The position numbers were made by a program, and so were the translations under genes. A stretch of 64,000 bases of DNA from Chryseobacterium aahli (GTDB lineage: Bacteria > Bacteroidota > Bacteroidia > Flavobacteriales > Weeksellaceae). The stretch is from the NCBI RefSeq assembly GCF_022699665.1, contig NZ_JALDNB010000005.1:1-64000 (forward strand), in the 5' to 3' direction. Below are positions 63,212 to 64,000 of the stretch, piece after piece (position 1 is the stretch's first letter; the number at the start of each line of letters is the position of its first letter). A model generated the notes under the pieces. It did no database searches. It was not told the origin of the DNA and was given only the letters and a program-made list of their open reading frames with translations.

Positions 63212-64000
63212 TTATGATTTTCTGAGTATTTTGTTGATCATCGTTCTTTCATTATATAATAAAAATGCGATGAAGAAGATGAACATTCCGTTTCCTATAA
63301 AATAATTATATCTGAAATAGTAAAACGAAACCATCGAAATGGCGATCGAAAGCGTTAGATAGACTGCTATTTTTTTAACGTTATAGTGAATAGGATATTG
63401 TATTTTCCCCCAAATATAGGAAATAACCATCATACTTGTATAGGTAATAAGTGCTGCGAAAGCACTTGCCCAATATCCGTATTTTGGTATGAAAGTAAAG
63501 TTGATAATTATGGTAATCGCCGCTCCGATCAAAGAAATGTATAAGCCCACTCTGGTTTGGTCAGACAATTTGTACCAAATAGAAAGATTAAGATAAATCC
63601 CTAAAAATAATGCTCCGAGCATCACGAAAGGAATTATTTCAATTCCCTCGAAATAGAGAGGGTTTCCTAAGTATTTTTCAGAAATCCATTGCAGATTCAC
63701 CATCAATCCGATGTAGATGAGACAATTGCAAATCACAAATACATCCATCAAAACTGCGTAGGTTTTGTGATTGTTTTTATCTTTAAAACTTGAAAAGAAA
63801 TAAGGTTCAATTCCCAACTGATATGCCTGTCGGAAAACCGTGATGAATGTTGCTATTTTATAAACTCCACCGTAAACACCAATCTGATGTTTGGCTTCTT
63901 CTTTTGGAAGTAAATATTTTAAAAACTGTCGGTCTAAAGTCTGGTTGATTACTCCAGCCAATCCCGCAACCATTACCGGCCATGAGTAGCTCATAATTCT
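63212..64000 (-). CDS. Polysaccharide flippase (Wzx/MATE-like), 5' end outside window
   Basis: Partial: at least 260 C-terminal residues, running off the window end. Several hydrophobic helices (e.g. FEGIEIIPFVMLGALFLGIYL, VGLYISLIGAAITIIINFTF, AVYLTLSIAISMVSFYYF) with the oligosaccharide-flippase pattern IIPFVMLGALFLGIYLNLS and the YWASAFAALITY block; the start codon is not in the window. It moves lipid-linked glycans across the inner membrane. It leads the reverse-strand envelope run. Confidence 0.88.
   Translation of the reverse strand, partial: RIMSYSWPVMVAGLAGVINQTLDRQFLKYLLPKEEAKHQIGVYGGVYKIATFITVFRQAYQLGIEPYFFSSFKDKNNHKTYAVLMDVFVICNCLIYIGLMVNLQWISEKYLGNPLYFEGIEIIPFVMLGALFLGIYLNLSIWYKLSDQTRVGLYISLIGAAITIIINFTFIPKYGYWASAFAALITYTSMMVISYIWGKIQYPIHYNVKKIAVYLTLSIAISMVSFYYFRYNYFIGNGMFIFFIAFLLYNERTMINKILRKS

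Overview
The window looks like a chromosomal segment of a flavobacterium (phylum Bacteroidota), most probably Chryseobacterium or a close Weeksellaceae relative. The basis is low-GC DNA, Bacteroidota-type -7 promoter boxes (TAnnTTTG) close in front of several genes, little evidence of Shine-Dalgarno sequences, type IX secretion (T9SS) C-terminal sorting tails, a bacillithiol gene (bshA), and many lineage-typical DUF families. The genus is an inference from the gene set; no database search was possible.

Layout. 1-825: end of an rRNA operon (5S rRNA and its terminator), then about 700 bp without a gene that holds a (CTAA)14 microsatellite, a 7-bp tandem repeat and a candidate structured RNA/repeat. 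0.8-7.9 kb: an ABC-F ATPase divergent from smpB, a major OmpA-like porin, a YebC regulator, an LpxH-like phosphoesterase and a glycosyltransferase. 8.0-15.7 kb: a membrane-protein/MoxR cluster (RDD divergent from SpoIIM, membrane protein, DUF4129, DUF4350, MoxR, DUF58), interrupted by a RAYT transposase bracketed by REP-like palindromes. 15.8-25.1 kb: a phosphodiester glycosidase, OsmC, two T9SS surface proteins, and a GH63-like glucosidase with a decayed copy of its own 3' end lying beyond the LRR gene. 25.3-34.3 kb: a methionine-biosynthesis run headed by a SAM-I riboswitch: metX, ACT-homoserine dehydrogenase, metZ, metH split into two genes, and metF, closed by a strong bidirectional terminator. 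34.3-46 kb: GNAT, folE, DinB, cysS, a T9SS protein, malQ, small secreted low-complexity proteins and ferritin. 46-57 kb: a RecB/AddA-like helicase-nuclease, three tandem carboxypeptidase-regulatory-domain paralogues, GNAT, PspC, DUF2851, bshA and a GH3 enzyme. 57-64 kb: a lipoprotein and a reverse-strand run: flippase (cut by the window end), sugar nucleotidyltransferase, DUF4292 lipoprotein, EnvC-like protein, TatA, DUF4254, lipoprotein and ribA.

The met genes together cover homoserine formation, acylation, sulfhydrylation, and folate/B12-dependent methylation. The MoxR cluster has the chaperone-ATPase plus vWA-like plus membrane-partner layout known from many bacteria but without a settled function. 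Most of the window is housekeeping. The more unusual content lies between genes: two copies of a structured element with compensatory base changes, a RAYT/REP unit inside an operon, a G/C-tract inverted-repeat element, a GC-rich perfect hairpin between metH and metF, and the glucosidase gene remnant.
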